DNA of 64,000 nucleotides from Apiospora phragmitis (lineage: Eukaryota; Ascomycota; Sordariomycetes; Amphisphaeriales; Apiosporaceae), in NCBI GenBank assembly GCA_038363925.1, contig JAQQWL010000013.1, positions 1,426,001 to 1,490,000 of the forward strand, read 5' to 3'. Positions 1-9,279 of this stretch are shown piece by piece. The translations under genes and the position numbers were made by a program. Below the pieces are notes generated by a model. That model saw only the letters and a list, made by a program, of their open reading frames with translations. It searched no databases and had not been told where the DNA came from. Position 1 is the stretch's first letter, and each line of letters begins with the position of its first letter.

Positions 1-2075
1 TGCTTCTATAAAATACAATAATCGTTAACATTGCTTCATGACTAGTACTAGTAGGTATGTATATAATATACAAATTCGAACATAGACGAGATAGTGTCCT
101 CATACCTTAGCAGCTCCGCTCCTGTTCTCCATATTCGCCATAACCTTGCCTACAGCATCCGCTGCCTTCTCCGGGTGGTCTGCCCGCTCATCAAAGGTGA
201 CGATCTTGTCCCACTGCTGGCGCACAGCTTCGGGGGTGAGAGGCACATCGACGGGGAAAGCAGCACCGCCAGATCGCTGCCATCGGGTCTGGCCGCACCA
301 GCCACTACCGACTTCGTACAGCCCACCTGTCGGGTTCTTTGGCACCTTGTCGCTGCAAAGGGCCAGTACGAGAGGAGCTATGTAGTCGGGCTTGAATGCC
401 TGGACAAGCTCCTCGGGCAGAATGGTGGCAGTCATCGCAGTACCAGCGTTGGGAGCAATCGTGTTCGTATAGATGTTGTACTTGTAACCCTCCAGAGCGA
501 GAGCTCTCGAGAAACCTAAGATGCCGCATTTCTAGGATCTTGTCAGTGTCTTGATATATTGACCACGTGTAAATCAACTTACGGCTGCAGCATAGTTGGC
601 CTGTCCAAAGTTTCCGTAAATACCACTGGTAGAGGTGGTGTTCACAATGCGACCGTACTTCTGCTTCAGCATGATGGGCCATGCTGCCTTGGTGACCTTG
701 TAGGTACCGCGCAGATGCACGTTGAAGACGGGATCCCACAGCGAGTCGTCCATGTTGGTGAAAGCCTTGTCTCGCAAGATGCCGGCATTGTTGATGATGA
801 TGTCGATGCGGCCAAAGGCGTCTATGGCACCCTTGACAACCTTTTCGCCTTCCTCAGCAGAGGCCTTGACACCAGCGGCCTTGCCGCCCATCTTCTTGAT
901 CTCCTCTACAACAGTGTCGGGGTTCATCAGATCGTTAACGACTACCGATGCGCCCGCCTTGGCCAAAGCAAGACTGTAGGCTCGGCCAATACCGGCACCG
1001 CCACCCGTCACCAGAGCTACACGGCCCTTGAAGTCAAGGGGCTCGCCCTTGTCGCTGGGTCCCATTTTCATCGATTCTTCCAGAAGAGACATGAAGTCAT
1101 TCGGTCCCGATGGATATTGAGGATCCGAGAAGTCTGTGACCTTGTCCCACTTCTTCAGGATAGCCCCGGGGGTGTAGCTGTCATCGGCCTTGAGCAGAAG
1201 ACCGCTGGACCGCTCCCAGCGGAACTTGGCGATGTGACCGCCGCCGACCTCGAAGATGCTACCGTTCTCGTCGGTGTTGTTTTTGTGGACCAGAACAGCA
1301 ACGAGTGGGACGACCCAGTCGGGTTTCAGGTTCTCGAGCACCTCTGGGGGCATCACTGTTTGGGTCATGCGGCTGGCAGCGATAGGTGCAATGACATTGC
1401 AAATAATGTTGTATTTGGCGCCCTCCTTGGCCAGCGTCTCGGTGAAGCCGACCTGGGCCAGCTTGGCAGCCGAGTAGTTGCACTGGCCGAAGCTGCCAAA
1501 CAGACCCGCAGCCGAGGCCGTGTTGATCACGCGACCGTACTTCTGCTTGCGGAAGTAAGGCCACGCGGCACGGGCGCACTTGTATGCACCCTTGACGTGC
1601 ACCTTCATAATCAAGTCCCAATCCTGATCCGACATGTTCTTGAAGCTGACATCGCGGAGAATTCCGGCGTTGTTGATGAGGATGTCGATGCGGCCGAAGT
1701 TCTTGATCGCGGTTTCGATGATCTTGTCGCCGTTCTCGACGCTGTCGTAGTTCGCGACGGCCTGGCCGCCAGCCTTCTTAATCTCGTCGACAACGACATC
1801 GGCAGCCTGTCGCAATGAAAGTCATGTTAGGATACTTCATTTGGACTAGTGTAGGATTCGCCCATAGAATGGATAGATTGGTTTGAATGCTGGGCGGTGG
1901 GGGTTTGGTTTCTTACCTTGGTTGAGTTACCCTCTCCCTTGAAAGAACCACCAAGATCGTTGACGACAACCTTGGCCCCTCTAGAGCCGAAGAAGGTAGC
2001 GTATGCCTTGCCCAGGCCTCCGCCTGCGCCCGTGACGACGACGACCTGGTCGTCGTAGCGCAATTGGTCCGCCAT
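1..2075 (-). CDS. FOX2: Peroxisomal multifunctional beta-oxidation enzyme (hydratase/3-hydroxyacyl-CoA dehydrogenase), partial at left edge
   Basis: Second and third steps of peroxisomal fatty-acid beta-oxidation. The visible part encodes two tandem short-chain dehydrogenase domains. The first has the cofactor motif [11 protein letters not shown] near residue 15 and the active-site YSAAK; the second has [11 protein letters not shown] and YAAAK. Both keep the NNAG motif. Gene model: exon 1 2075-1917, intron 1916-1807 (donor GTAAGA, acceptor CAG), exon 2 1806-583, intron 582-532 (donor GTAAGT), exon 3 531-106, probable intron 105-6 (donor GTATGA, acceptor TATAG), and the next exon runs off the window. 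The C-terminal MaoC-type enoyl-CoA hydratase domain and peroxisomal signal known for the family would lie beyond position 1. Start is the only ATG giving the conserved N-terminus [10 protein letters not shown]. The gene faces away from the TDA10-like kinase. Family assignment is very secure. Confidence 0.95.
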
Positions 2076-2324
2076 GGTGTATATGTAGGTCGGGAAGGGA
2101 AGAACAGTGACAACACAATAGAAGGTTTACAGTTGGCTGCTTCACAATAAGGTATCGAGGATGGAAAGAAAAGAAGAGAAGAGTGGTCGCTGGTGAAAGG
2201 TGAATGGGGAATGGAAGGACGAAAGAAGGTTGGGGGAAATTATGTCTCTTCAGTGCCGTTCCCACGCATGGAGCTGAGATATACCCGGGGTAGCTTGCCG
2301 CATCGCACTGGCAACTGTCTGGGA

Positions 2325-2339
2325 CCTCGGGGGCCGAGG
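2325..2339. promoter_or_regulatory. Palindromic pair of CCTCGG boxes (candidate FarA/FarB fatty-acid response element)
   Basis: CCTCGG and its reverse complement CCGAGG face each other with a 3-base GGG spacer, about 250 bp upstream of the FOX2 start codon. CCTCGG is the established binding core of the Zn-cluster regulators FarA/FarB in Aspergillus, which control peroxisomal beta-oxidation genes. The sites are seen directly; binding in this species is inferred. Confidence 0.65.
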
Positions 2340-2416
2340 CTAATCGCTAATCAGCTTTATTAGGCGGGCACTTGACCCTGGGCTTGCCTGGGTAAAGACC
2401 GCCAGAGCTGCTAATG

Positions 2417-2422
2417 CCGAGG
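2417..2422. promoter_or_regulatory. Third CCGAGG box upstream of FOX2
   Basis: A single further CCGAGG lies about 80 bp outside the palindromic pair, still in the FOX2 side of the divergent promoter region. A 6-mer alone is weak evidence; clustering with the palindrome raises its value. Confidence 0.4.
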
Positions 2423-3125
2423 GAGTCCCACTACGCCCGATTCGTCTTGGCTGGTCTCGACTCGTCCATTCTTCACATGCCAGACTGTCACTGGCCTTCT
2501 TCAACCTTGACTCTCCCTCTGTAAGCATGTAAGCAAGTAGTCGAGCGTGACCATATGCTCTGACCTAAACCGACAATTACGTTGTTCTGTCCCACAATCA
2601 ACGCCAGCTGTCAGCGTTTGCCCTCCTTTTCGTCTGTTAGTCTGCATATCACATGTATTTTGACTCGCCATCATCAGCACTGGTTCATTGTGCGTTGCTT
2701 CCTGTCCTCTGCAAGTAGTAGTAGAAATATCCGGGGCTTGAGTTGAGAATACAACTTTGGTTGTTTCTAAATGAAAAAAGGAAGGAGAAAAAATGGATGG
2801 GCAACCTGTACCTGTACCTCTCCCGCTGTTCGGTACCAGCCATGCACGCAGCAAACTCCCGCTGCCTGTAGTCTGTAAGACCAGCAATGACATACTTCCA
2901 CCCCCGCAGTTCCCCCACTATTACATAGCCGGGCATCATGAATTCCGTGGCTACCAACAAGAGTCGGCTGTAGCTGCGATCGTGTGAGTGAGTGAGCCTC
3001 ATTCCAGATGACCAATACGGGATCAACACCACTATTACGCGCTCTGGTACGCCTGCCCCAAGTACTTTTCACACATAAATAAGCACATGCCATTCGGCAT
3101 AACCCGCCCGTAACGAGAACCATCC
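2423..3125. other. Divergent intergenic region between FOX2 and the TDA10-like kinase gene
   Basis: No supported gene. Possible open frames here lack any recognisable domain and mostly start at non-ATG codons. The stretch should hold the promoter of the plus-strand kinase gene that starts at 3126. Confidence 0.5.
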
Positions 3126-4202
3126 ATGGCCTCCGGACCCGAGATCGTCGACGACAAGTCGCCCATCTGCATCCCCTTCATCCTAGAGCGCCTCAAAGAG
3201 CAGCAGAAGATCCAGCAGTTGAATATAAAGCAGCACCTGGGCTTTGACTCGGTGAACCGGCGAGCCTTCGTCGTCGGCCTGAACGGCGTGCAAGGCGTAG
3301 GCAAGACAATACTCGTCGGTGCACTCGCCAAGACTCTACAGTCCGAGTACGGGCTTGAGACGCTCGTCGTCAGCATAGATGACTTCTATCTGACGCACGA
3401 CGAGCAGAAAGCGCTGGCCGCGGCTCAGCCTAACAACAAGTTACTTGCGTGTCGGGGCGAACCTGGTAATAGTTACCCCTTTCTCCCTGCCTTGATCATC
3501 TCTACCCGTTCCCTACAGAAAAAAAGGCAATGCATATTAAATCCACACTTTGATCGGGTTTAGCCCTTTACCCAGAATCCAAGCCCATGTATACATCTTC
3601 CCCAATGCACTCATGGATTCGATGAAGTTTCATTTCCTAACCCCCTTTGCGTCGTATGAACAGGGACGCATGACATGAAACTAGCCTCCGCCTTCCTCGA
3701 GGCCGTGTCCCAGGGACAACCGGCCAGGGTCCCTCAATACGACAAGTCGGCCTACGCCGGCGAGGGCGATCGGGTACCCGAGTCGCAATGGGTCAGCGTC
3801 AACGGGCCGGGCCAGCGCAAGGTCGAGGTCGTCATCCTCGAGGGCTGGTGCGTCGGCTTCCGGCCGCTGAACCCCATGGAGATCACCGCTAAGTGGATGG
3901 GCCCGAGCCGCACGCTGCAGCGGCACGACCTGCAGCACCTCGAGTTCGTAAACTGGCGTTTGGAACCTTACGAGGCCATCACGGCCATGTTCGACGCCTT
4001 CATCCACATCGACGCCGATAATTTGGAATGGGTCTATGATTGGCGCCTCGAACAAGAAGCCAATTTGATCCGAGACAAAGGAAGTGGCATGACCCGCGAG
4101 CAAGTCGTCAGGTTCGTAGATGCTTATTATCCGGCCTATGAGCTATACTCGTCCAAGTTGAGAGAGAGGGAGTGTTCGCGGACAAACTCTCGTGTCACCT
4201 GA
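3126..4202 (+). CDS. TDA10: TDA10-like ATP-dependent P-loop kinase (glycerate/uridine kinase fold), C-terminus frameshifted
   Basis: P-loop phosphotransferase related to yeast Tda10 (YGR205W) and plant glycerate kinase; the physiological substrate in fungi is not settled. Exon 1 is 3126-3465, intron 3466-3663 (donor GTAATA, acceptor CAG), exon 2 from 3664. Walker A is GVQGVGKT at residues 54-61, followed by SIDDFYLT, the RGEPGTHDM motif made across the splice junction, YDKSAYAGEGDR and VVILEGWCVGF. In the printed frame the protein ends in a divergent tail at 4202. The downstream frame, entered by one base near 4164-4170, continues to a TAA at 4250-4252 and encodes a tail (LRLVVSKDRRV) that looks like the usual family C-terminus. 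This suggests a single-base deletion in a short AG-rich run, so the true stop is probably 4252. Confidence 0.85.
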
Positions 4203-4500
4203 GATTAGTGGTATCTAAAGACAGGAGAGTGAAGGAGACGTTCATAATCTAATCGCTGAAAAAGTTCATCATATCCATCGTAGCTACTGTAGCTGGCCCA
4301 TCTTCTGTGTACATGGCAGCTTCAAGTACAAACAAACAAGCAAATACCAGAACTCCAGACCATGCGTCGTAGTAGTCATTAGAGCGCCTATTAGCCCAAG
4401 CACGAAATACTGTAAGCGTGTGTGATCTTGACAGTGGTTGCAACAGCCTGCGACAACCTTGTCAGTGAACATTGGACCCGACGAGGTCACCCGATTCGCC

Positions 4501-6117
4501 TCATTCGAAGTCCGTCCGGCTCATCATCTTAGCGCCTTCGCTCTTCAGTTCCACAAGAGTCCTGTCAATACCACCGATCTTGTATCTTACTGCGTCTTCC
4601 CGCTCGGCGACTTCGTGCTCGAAATCCTCCACCATCTGCCTCTTCGCTTGCCGGGCTTCTTTGAGGCGATTCATGACTCCACCAAACTTCTCCAGAAACC
4701 AGTCACCAGCGTCATCCCACTCCCCGACGGGCATCGAGGTAAAAAACGCAGATTGTGCTTCTTGATCTTTGCCAAGATAATGCTGCAGTTTATCGGGCAA
4801 TGTACCCTGACGTGGTAGCAATGTCGACTGCGACTCCGCTTGAGCTGGATCATAATCGAAATCCTCGTTCCTAAGGTTGTCGTACTGCATTGCAGCAAGC
4901 GCCCCATCGTCATAATCAGGCTCAAAGTGCCGCTTTTTGGAGCTCGGGTGCCGCTTTTCGGGTGCCGCACGAGGCATCGCGCTTTCATGGAGACTGTTCC
5001 GATCTCTGCTACTCTTGCTTGCTTTGCTAAAGAGTTGGCGGTTAACCTGGGGTGACCTCTTCACAGCTGGCTTCGGCGTAGTTTGTTGATCCGTCTCTTC
5101 CCCTGCTGATTCTGCTCGATGACTGACAATAGGGGTCTCAACGTCCACAAAAACAGTCGAGCGATGGGGTCCGTGGTCTTCATCGTCCCTCAATAGTTCG
5201 CTATCGTCCTCCATTTCATCATCTTCCAAGCCCGTTGCAGGTGTCTGATAGGCCTCACGTGGTGGCGATGACATGGGGTTGTGTCCGTTGGGATATGGTG
5301 TACGGTTAGAGTAATCGAGCTGCTGCGTGCCTCGCAAAGGCAGCCGCGCTCTGTGGCGGTTTAGAGACGGGTTCGGGGGTGATATATCTGGTGCTGTTTG
5401 GTAATGTATCTCGTCCACTAAGGAGTCATCATCCCGAGGCAATCCCTTAGCTTGGCCTCGGGCTCGGGCATCGGGCGTAGAAGAGCTCCTCTGTAGCCCT
5501 GGAGCGCGAGCATCGTTGACAACGTCGATGAAACCTTGAGAGTTGATGGTAAATGGTGGTCTGCTCAGCTCGCCACTTTCCCTCTTGACTTGATGTTGAC
5601 GTGGCGCGCCCTGCTTGAGGCCCGATTCCACCACTGGCCCATGATGCCGATTGCTGATCCTCGAATCATTGTTACTAGCAGAATCGCTGAAGACGGAACC
5701 GTCCACCGTGGAGCCATCCCAAAAAGGCTTGCCTCTCTGGGATTGCCTCAAAGGCTCCGATGCAAAGCCATTATTTCGTTGCGAACTAACAGAGCCGTCT
5801 CTGCCGTGACCTATGTGGTTGGCTACTGGGCGCGTGGTAGACACGCGTGTAGCCAAGGCAGATCCAGGGCGATTCGCATTCGCATTGATAATGGGCATAC
5901 GCGACTGCGAGTGAGGTTGCTGAGGAGGTGAGTTGTTTTGCGCTGTTGTGATGGGAGCTGGTTGGCTCTGTGTCTGATAGACGGCCCTCTTGTGTGGGCT
6001 ACCTTGGTGGTCATGTACATGAGGCCCGGTAGGGGCAGCAGGGGCATTCTGCCCAGCATTTGTGACCCAAGCCTGCATCTTGGTTTTGGATTGCTGGAGA
6101 AAGTGGCTAGGAGGCAT
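4501..6117 (-). CDS. ECM11 C-terminal domain protein, largely disordered
   Basis: Single-exon gene of 538 residues. The first ATG in frame is at 6117; the frame stays open upstream but only non-ATG codons are available, so this start is chosen. About 400 residues are low-complexity and probably disordered, rich in S, P, Q, R and acidic runs. The last ~135 residues (from about EPDYDDGALAAMQYDNLR) contain a hydrophobic-acidic block with FDYDP, then PVGEWDDAGDWFLEKFG and a charged coiled-coil. That arrangement matches my memory of the fungal 'extracellular mutant protein 11' C-terminal domain. In yeast Ecm11 is a SUMOylated partner of the synaptonemal complex, so a chromosomal meiotic role is possible but inferred. 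It is convergent with the TDA10-like gene, with only about 250 bp between stops. Confidence 0.72.
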   Translation of the reverse strand: MPPSHFLQQSKTKMQAWVTNAGQNAPAAPTGPHVHDHQGSPHKRAVYQTQSQPAPITTAQNNSPPQQPHSQSRMPIINANANRPGSALATRVSTTRPVANHIGHGRDGSVSSQRNNGFASEPLRQSQRGKPFWDGSTVDGSVFSDSASNNDSRISNRHHGPVVESGLKQGAPRQHQVKRESGELSRPPFTINSQGFIDVVNDARAPGLQRSSSTPDARARGQAKGLPRDDDSLVDEIHYQTAPDISPPNPSLNRHRARLPLRGTQQLDYSNRTPYPNGHNPMSSPPREAYQTPATGLEDDEMEDDSELLRDDEDHGPHRSTVFVDVETPIVSHRAESAGEETDQQTTPKPAVKRSPQVNRQLFSKASKSSRDRNSLHESAMPRAAPEKRHPSSKKRHFEPDYDDGALAAMQYDNLRNEDFDYDPAQAESQSTLLPRQGTLPDKLQHYLGKDQEAQSAFFTSMPVGEWDDAGDWFLEKFGGVMNRLKEARQAKRQMVEDFEHEVAEREDAVRYKIGGIDRTLVELKSEGAKMMSRTDFE

Positions 6118-7852
6118 TGGGTTGATGATGCTTCGCTGGCGTTTCAAAGCAGTAGCGAGGACTTCTTCCGACGATCTTTGCTTTTGTTGTTTACTTGTTG
6201 CACAGGCACGACGCGTAAAGCTCTCTGTTCCACTGATGATTGACGTGTCGTGATAGCAGTTGCGCGAGTATTATCAGTATCGAGTAAGCTGGCCGTTATG
6301 TATCAAGGTGCCATCCTGCCCAATGCGACATCCGATATTGGGTCGCAACGGCTCTTCCCAGAGATCTAAAGAGATTTGGATGGCATAGTGCGCTGAGCCG
6401 TCCAATGAATTGAGGTTGAGGCGGTTGAATGGTCGACGAGCCTTGTTGCTAGGGCCAAATCCAGAAAGCCTCAGTTTTCGGGGTCCATGTTGGCAGCGAA
6501 GACGCGGGGTCATGTGATGCACCGGCTTTGCATACTTGGAAAATCGAACTGCAAATGCAAATGCAAGACAACCACGAATAAGAATGTCGCAAACCCTAAA
6601 TTGAACCCGGAATCCCCCAAAGACCTCTGCCAGTGGTCGCGACTTCCCATTGCGCTCCAATCAAACCTCCCAATTGGCTGCATCGACCTGCACTGAGACT
6701 CTGAGAGGTTGCCTCACCTTTGGGGCCTCAACGCATACTGCATATGAGCTGGCTTGCATAGACTTGGGGAAATTTGGTCTATGCACAACCAATCAATATG
6801 ACATCGACCTGCCTAGACGCTTTCCAGAACAGACATCGAATGGTCTCAACTTGCAGCAAATAGTCCATGTTAAAGGCATTGCTGCGCGGGGGTGGACACT
6901 GCATTTAGGTAAGTAGGGACTGGAGGAGGATGTTCCTACCGGTCATCCCCTACATAACTTTCATGTATGCAGCAGCAATACCATCCTCTTCGACTCGATA
7001 GTAGTCCCTGTTATCATATCCAGTAATAATGAGAAAATGCATCTGGTCAAGTCCGTGGTATCTTTGATTGATCAGGATAGATAGGTACATGTATTTTTGA
7101 AGCTCATGGGTCGTGAGATTCCGAAGCCCATCAGCTTTGATAGCCGGCTTCTGCTTGAAGGCAATTAGAATTCTGACAAAGTATGCATCTAATACAATAG
7201 ACGTAAACTAATACCATAGACCGAGGTCCATCTTGGGGAAAAGCAGAACAGCGCATCGACTTCTCTTAAACAATCGTCCTGAATTATGATGTTGACGAGA
7301 CTCCTGCAGTCCACACGGTCGGTCAAAGCGATGGCGCATATGCCATCGGATAGATTTCCCGGGCTCCTTCGGTGGCCACATACGGCCTGCGCTCGCCCGA
7401 TGTCCGGAATGCGGAGAGGGCGTGTGCAAGATCTTGGCATCCCATTATCAACTACAAACTACCTACGCCATCCCATCACCGTACCGTGAAGTTTACCTTT
7501 TGTATCACATGGCGCCCTCTACGCAATGTTTCACATCTCACATGTAAAGGAGATCAGGCTGCTACACACCCGAAAGTCTACCGCCTTGTACGAACACGTG
7601 CAATTTCAAGATGGGGCTAGCGGCATTGCAAAGTGAGGTAAAAGAACGTCCATTATCCTTAACTCTATGGGGTATCTTCCTATAAACCGTGGCCATTACA
7701 CTATTAGCATTAACCCTAAAGGTAATGATTTATCGATAGTCGGTGTATTGTGTAGTTCCCGATTCTATCCTGGCCCCAAAAACGCCGAATTCAGTATGTG
7801 AAATGAAAATAAGAAATGGTCATGGTTGGGATGTCGCAAGTCGGAATCGCGC
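6118..7852. other. Intergenic region without a recognised gene
   Basis: Contains the upstream region of the ECM11-domain gene at its left end and the 3' flank of the GH76 gene at its right end. Short open frames exist on both strands but none has a domain, codon pattern or splice-supported extension that I can defend. Confidence 0.45.
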
Positions 7853-9196
7853 TCAGACCACAGCCATGGCGGCCACAAGTGCATCAAGTGCAGAGCTGTG
7901 GGCGCCGGCGTCGCTGGTGGTGTAAGGGCCGAGCCAGGTCACTCCAAGTTGGTTGGTGGTGACGTTGCGGTCCTTGGCCCAAATCGTGTTCGCGTTATTG
8001 AGAATGTAGGTGCGGTAGGCCGGCGTGGAGGCGACTTGGTGCAGGTACATGAGGTTGCGGAGGAAGACGCCCTTGAACTGCGCGCCGTCGGAGCCGCAGT
8101 TGGGCTCGCAGCCTTCATACAGTGTGCCATTGCGAGACAGCTTGCTCATGGCGGCCCGGGCGATGCCATCGGCTGTCGAGAGGAGACTGGCATCACCGGT
8201 GGCCCTGTAGAGTTCGGCGAGGCCGCCAAGGACGACGCCTTGGTTGTAACTCCATGTGGCCCCACCGTTGTTCTTGCAGTCGTCGGTCAAGCCATCGTTG
8301 ATCAGCATATCCTTGTTGATCAGGCCGCTTTTCTTGAACCAATCCCATTGTTTCACCGCAACGTCGAGGTAGTACTGCTTGTTGGGCATGCGGTTGGCGA
8401 GAGAGGCGGCGACTTGGAAGAACAGCTCATTGGCGATGGCATTGGTGTAATTCGTGACCTTGGACCAGTAGATACCTCCACACGGAGAGGCTCCCTTTCG
8501 CATGTCTTCGAAGATGTCGTTGGCCGCTTGGATGTAGGTTTGGTCGCCTAGGCCTTGCACACCAAGGTCGTGGCTGCGGATGAGGGCGAGCGCCCACCAG
8601 CCCTCGTCGTCGTAGTAATCATTAAGGAAATCGTCGAAGCCACGTCGGCTTATGACCGAACGTGAGGTGGCTTTGGAACCTTTGGGAATGGAAATCTTGG
8701 GAATGCGAGAGTAATGTGACACTACCAGGCCCTTACGGCCAACATCTAGGGTTTTGATAGCACTGATTTGTGTTTTTTCTAAAGAGCTAGTTAGAGAAAG
8801 TTCTTTTTGCTGAACAGAAAACAGCATGCCGTCGGGGCGGACAGCATATACCTTCCGTTGAAGAGATGTGGAGGGTGACTTACGTGCTTGTTCGTATGTG
8901 TTCTGGATGACGGCGGGGATATTAATGCTAGTCTTTAGCATCGGGTTGAGAGCAGCAAAGTCGGCCAGGACAGTGAGGCAGTTGGCACTGTTCCACCAGC
9001 CGGTGCTATCCCACAAGCCGGTCTTTTGGTCGTACCATCCCTGGAGGGCATTCAGGCCGGTGATCGTATTATTTGTATACATTTGTTGGTCGGCAAGGTG
9101 GTCGGCCTGTTCGGACATAACCATGAGCGCCCTCGATGTCAGTCCGCCGACGAGCCCCTTGGACACAAGGCCGATTACATATGAGCTGGACACCAT
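7853..9196 (-). CDS. GH76 endo-alpha-1,6-mannanase (Dfg5/Dcw1-related)
   Basis: Glycoside hydrolase family 76, acting on alpha-1,6-linked mannan of the fungal cell wall or of prey/host glycans. Two exons: 9196-8884 and 8778-7853, giving 412 residues. The 105-base intron 8883-8779 (donor GTAAGT, branch-like CTAAC, acceptor TTTAG) is a multiple of three without a stop, so an unspliced reading looks like one frame; splicing gives TYEQAQKTQI, which fits the family better. The catalytic Asp pair is in NDYYDDEGWW (residues 161-162). Further family motifs are GWWNSANCLTVLADF, GGIYW, ATWSYNQGV and a C-terminal PYTTSDAGAHSSALDALVAA. The ATG at 9196 is preferred; an upstream in-frame TTG is not credible. 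The N-terminus is only weakly signal-like, and there is no clear GPI-anchor tail, so it may be a secreted mannanase rather than a wall-bound Dfg5. Confidence 0.9.
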   Translation of the reverse strand: MVSSSYVIGLVSKGLVGGLTSRALMVMSEQADHLADQQMYTNNTITGLNALQGWYDQKTGLWDSTGWWNSANCLTVLADFAALNPMLKTSINIPAVIQNTYEQARKSPSTSLQRKVYAVRPDGMLFSVQQKELSLTSSLEKTQISAIKTLDVGRKGLVVSHYSRIPKISIPKGSKATSRSVISRRGFDDFLNDYYDDEGWWALALIRSHDLGVQGLGDQTYIQAANDIFEDMRKGASPCGGIYWSKVTNYTNAIANELFFQVAASLANRMPNKQYYLDVAVKQWDWFKKSGLINKDMLINDGLTDDCKNNGGATWSYNQGVVLGGLAELYRATGDASLLSTADGIARAAMSKLSRNGTLYEGCEPNCGSDGAQFKGVFLRNLMYLHQVASTPAYRTYILNNANTIWAKDRNVTTNQLGVTWLGPYTTSDAGAHSSALDALVAAMAVV

Positions 9197-9272
9197 AATG
9201 AAATGATCGATATAGCAGTAGTAGAGACAGGCGATAAGAAACAAAACAATATCGAAAGAGAAAAGGGGCGTG

Positions 9273-9279
9273 TTATATA
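9273..9279 (-). promoter_or_regulatory. TATA-box-like site of the GH76 gene
   Basis: TATATAA on the minus strand, about 77 bp upstream of the GH76 ATG. Position and sequence fit a core promoter; not proven. Confidence 0.4.

Noticed and set aside
559..1818. 419-codon plus-strand open frame.
   Set aside because: Antisense of the FOX2 dehydrogenase domains, which carry the cofactor and active-site motifs.
6274..6660. 128-codon minus-strand open frame upstream of the ECM11-domain gene.
   Set aside because: Starts at a non-ATG codon, no domain, no splice support.
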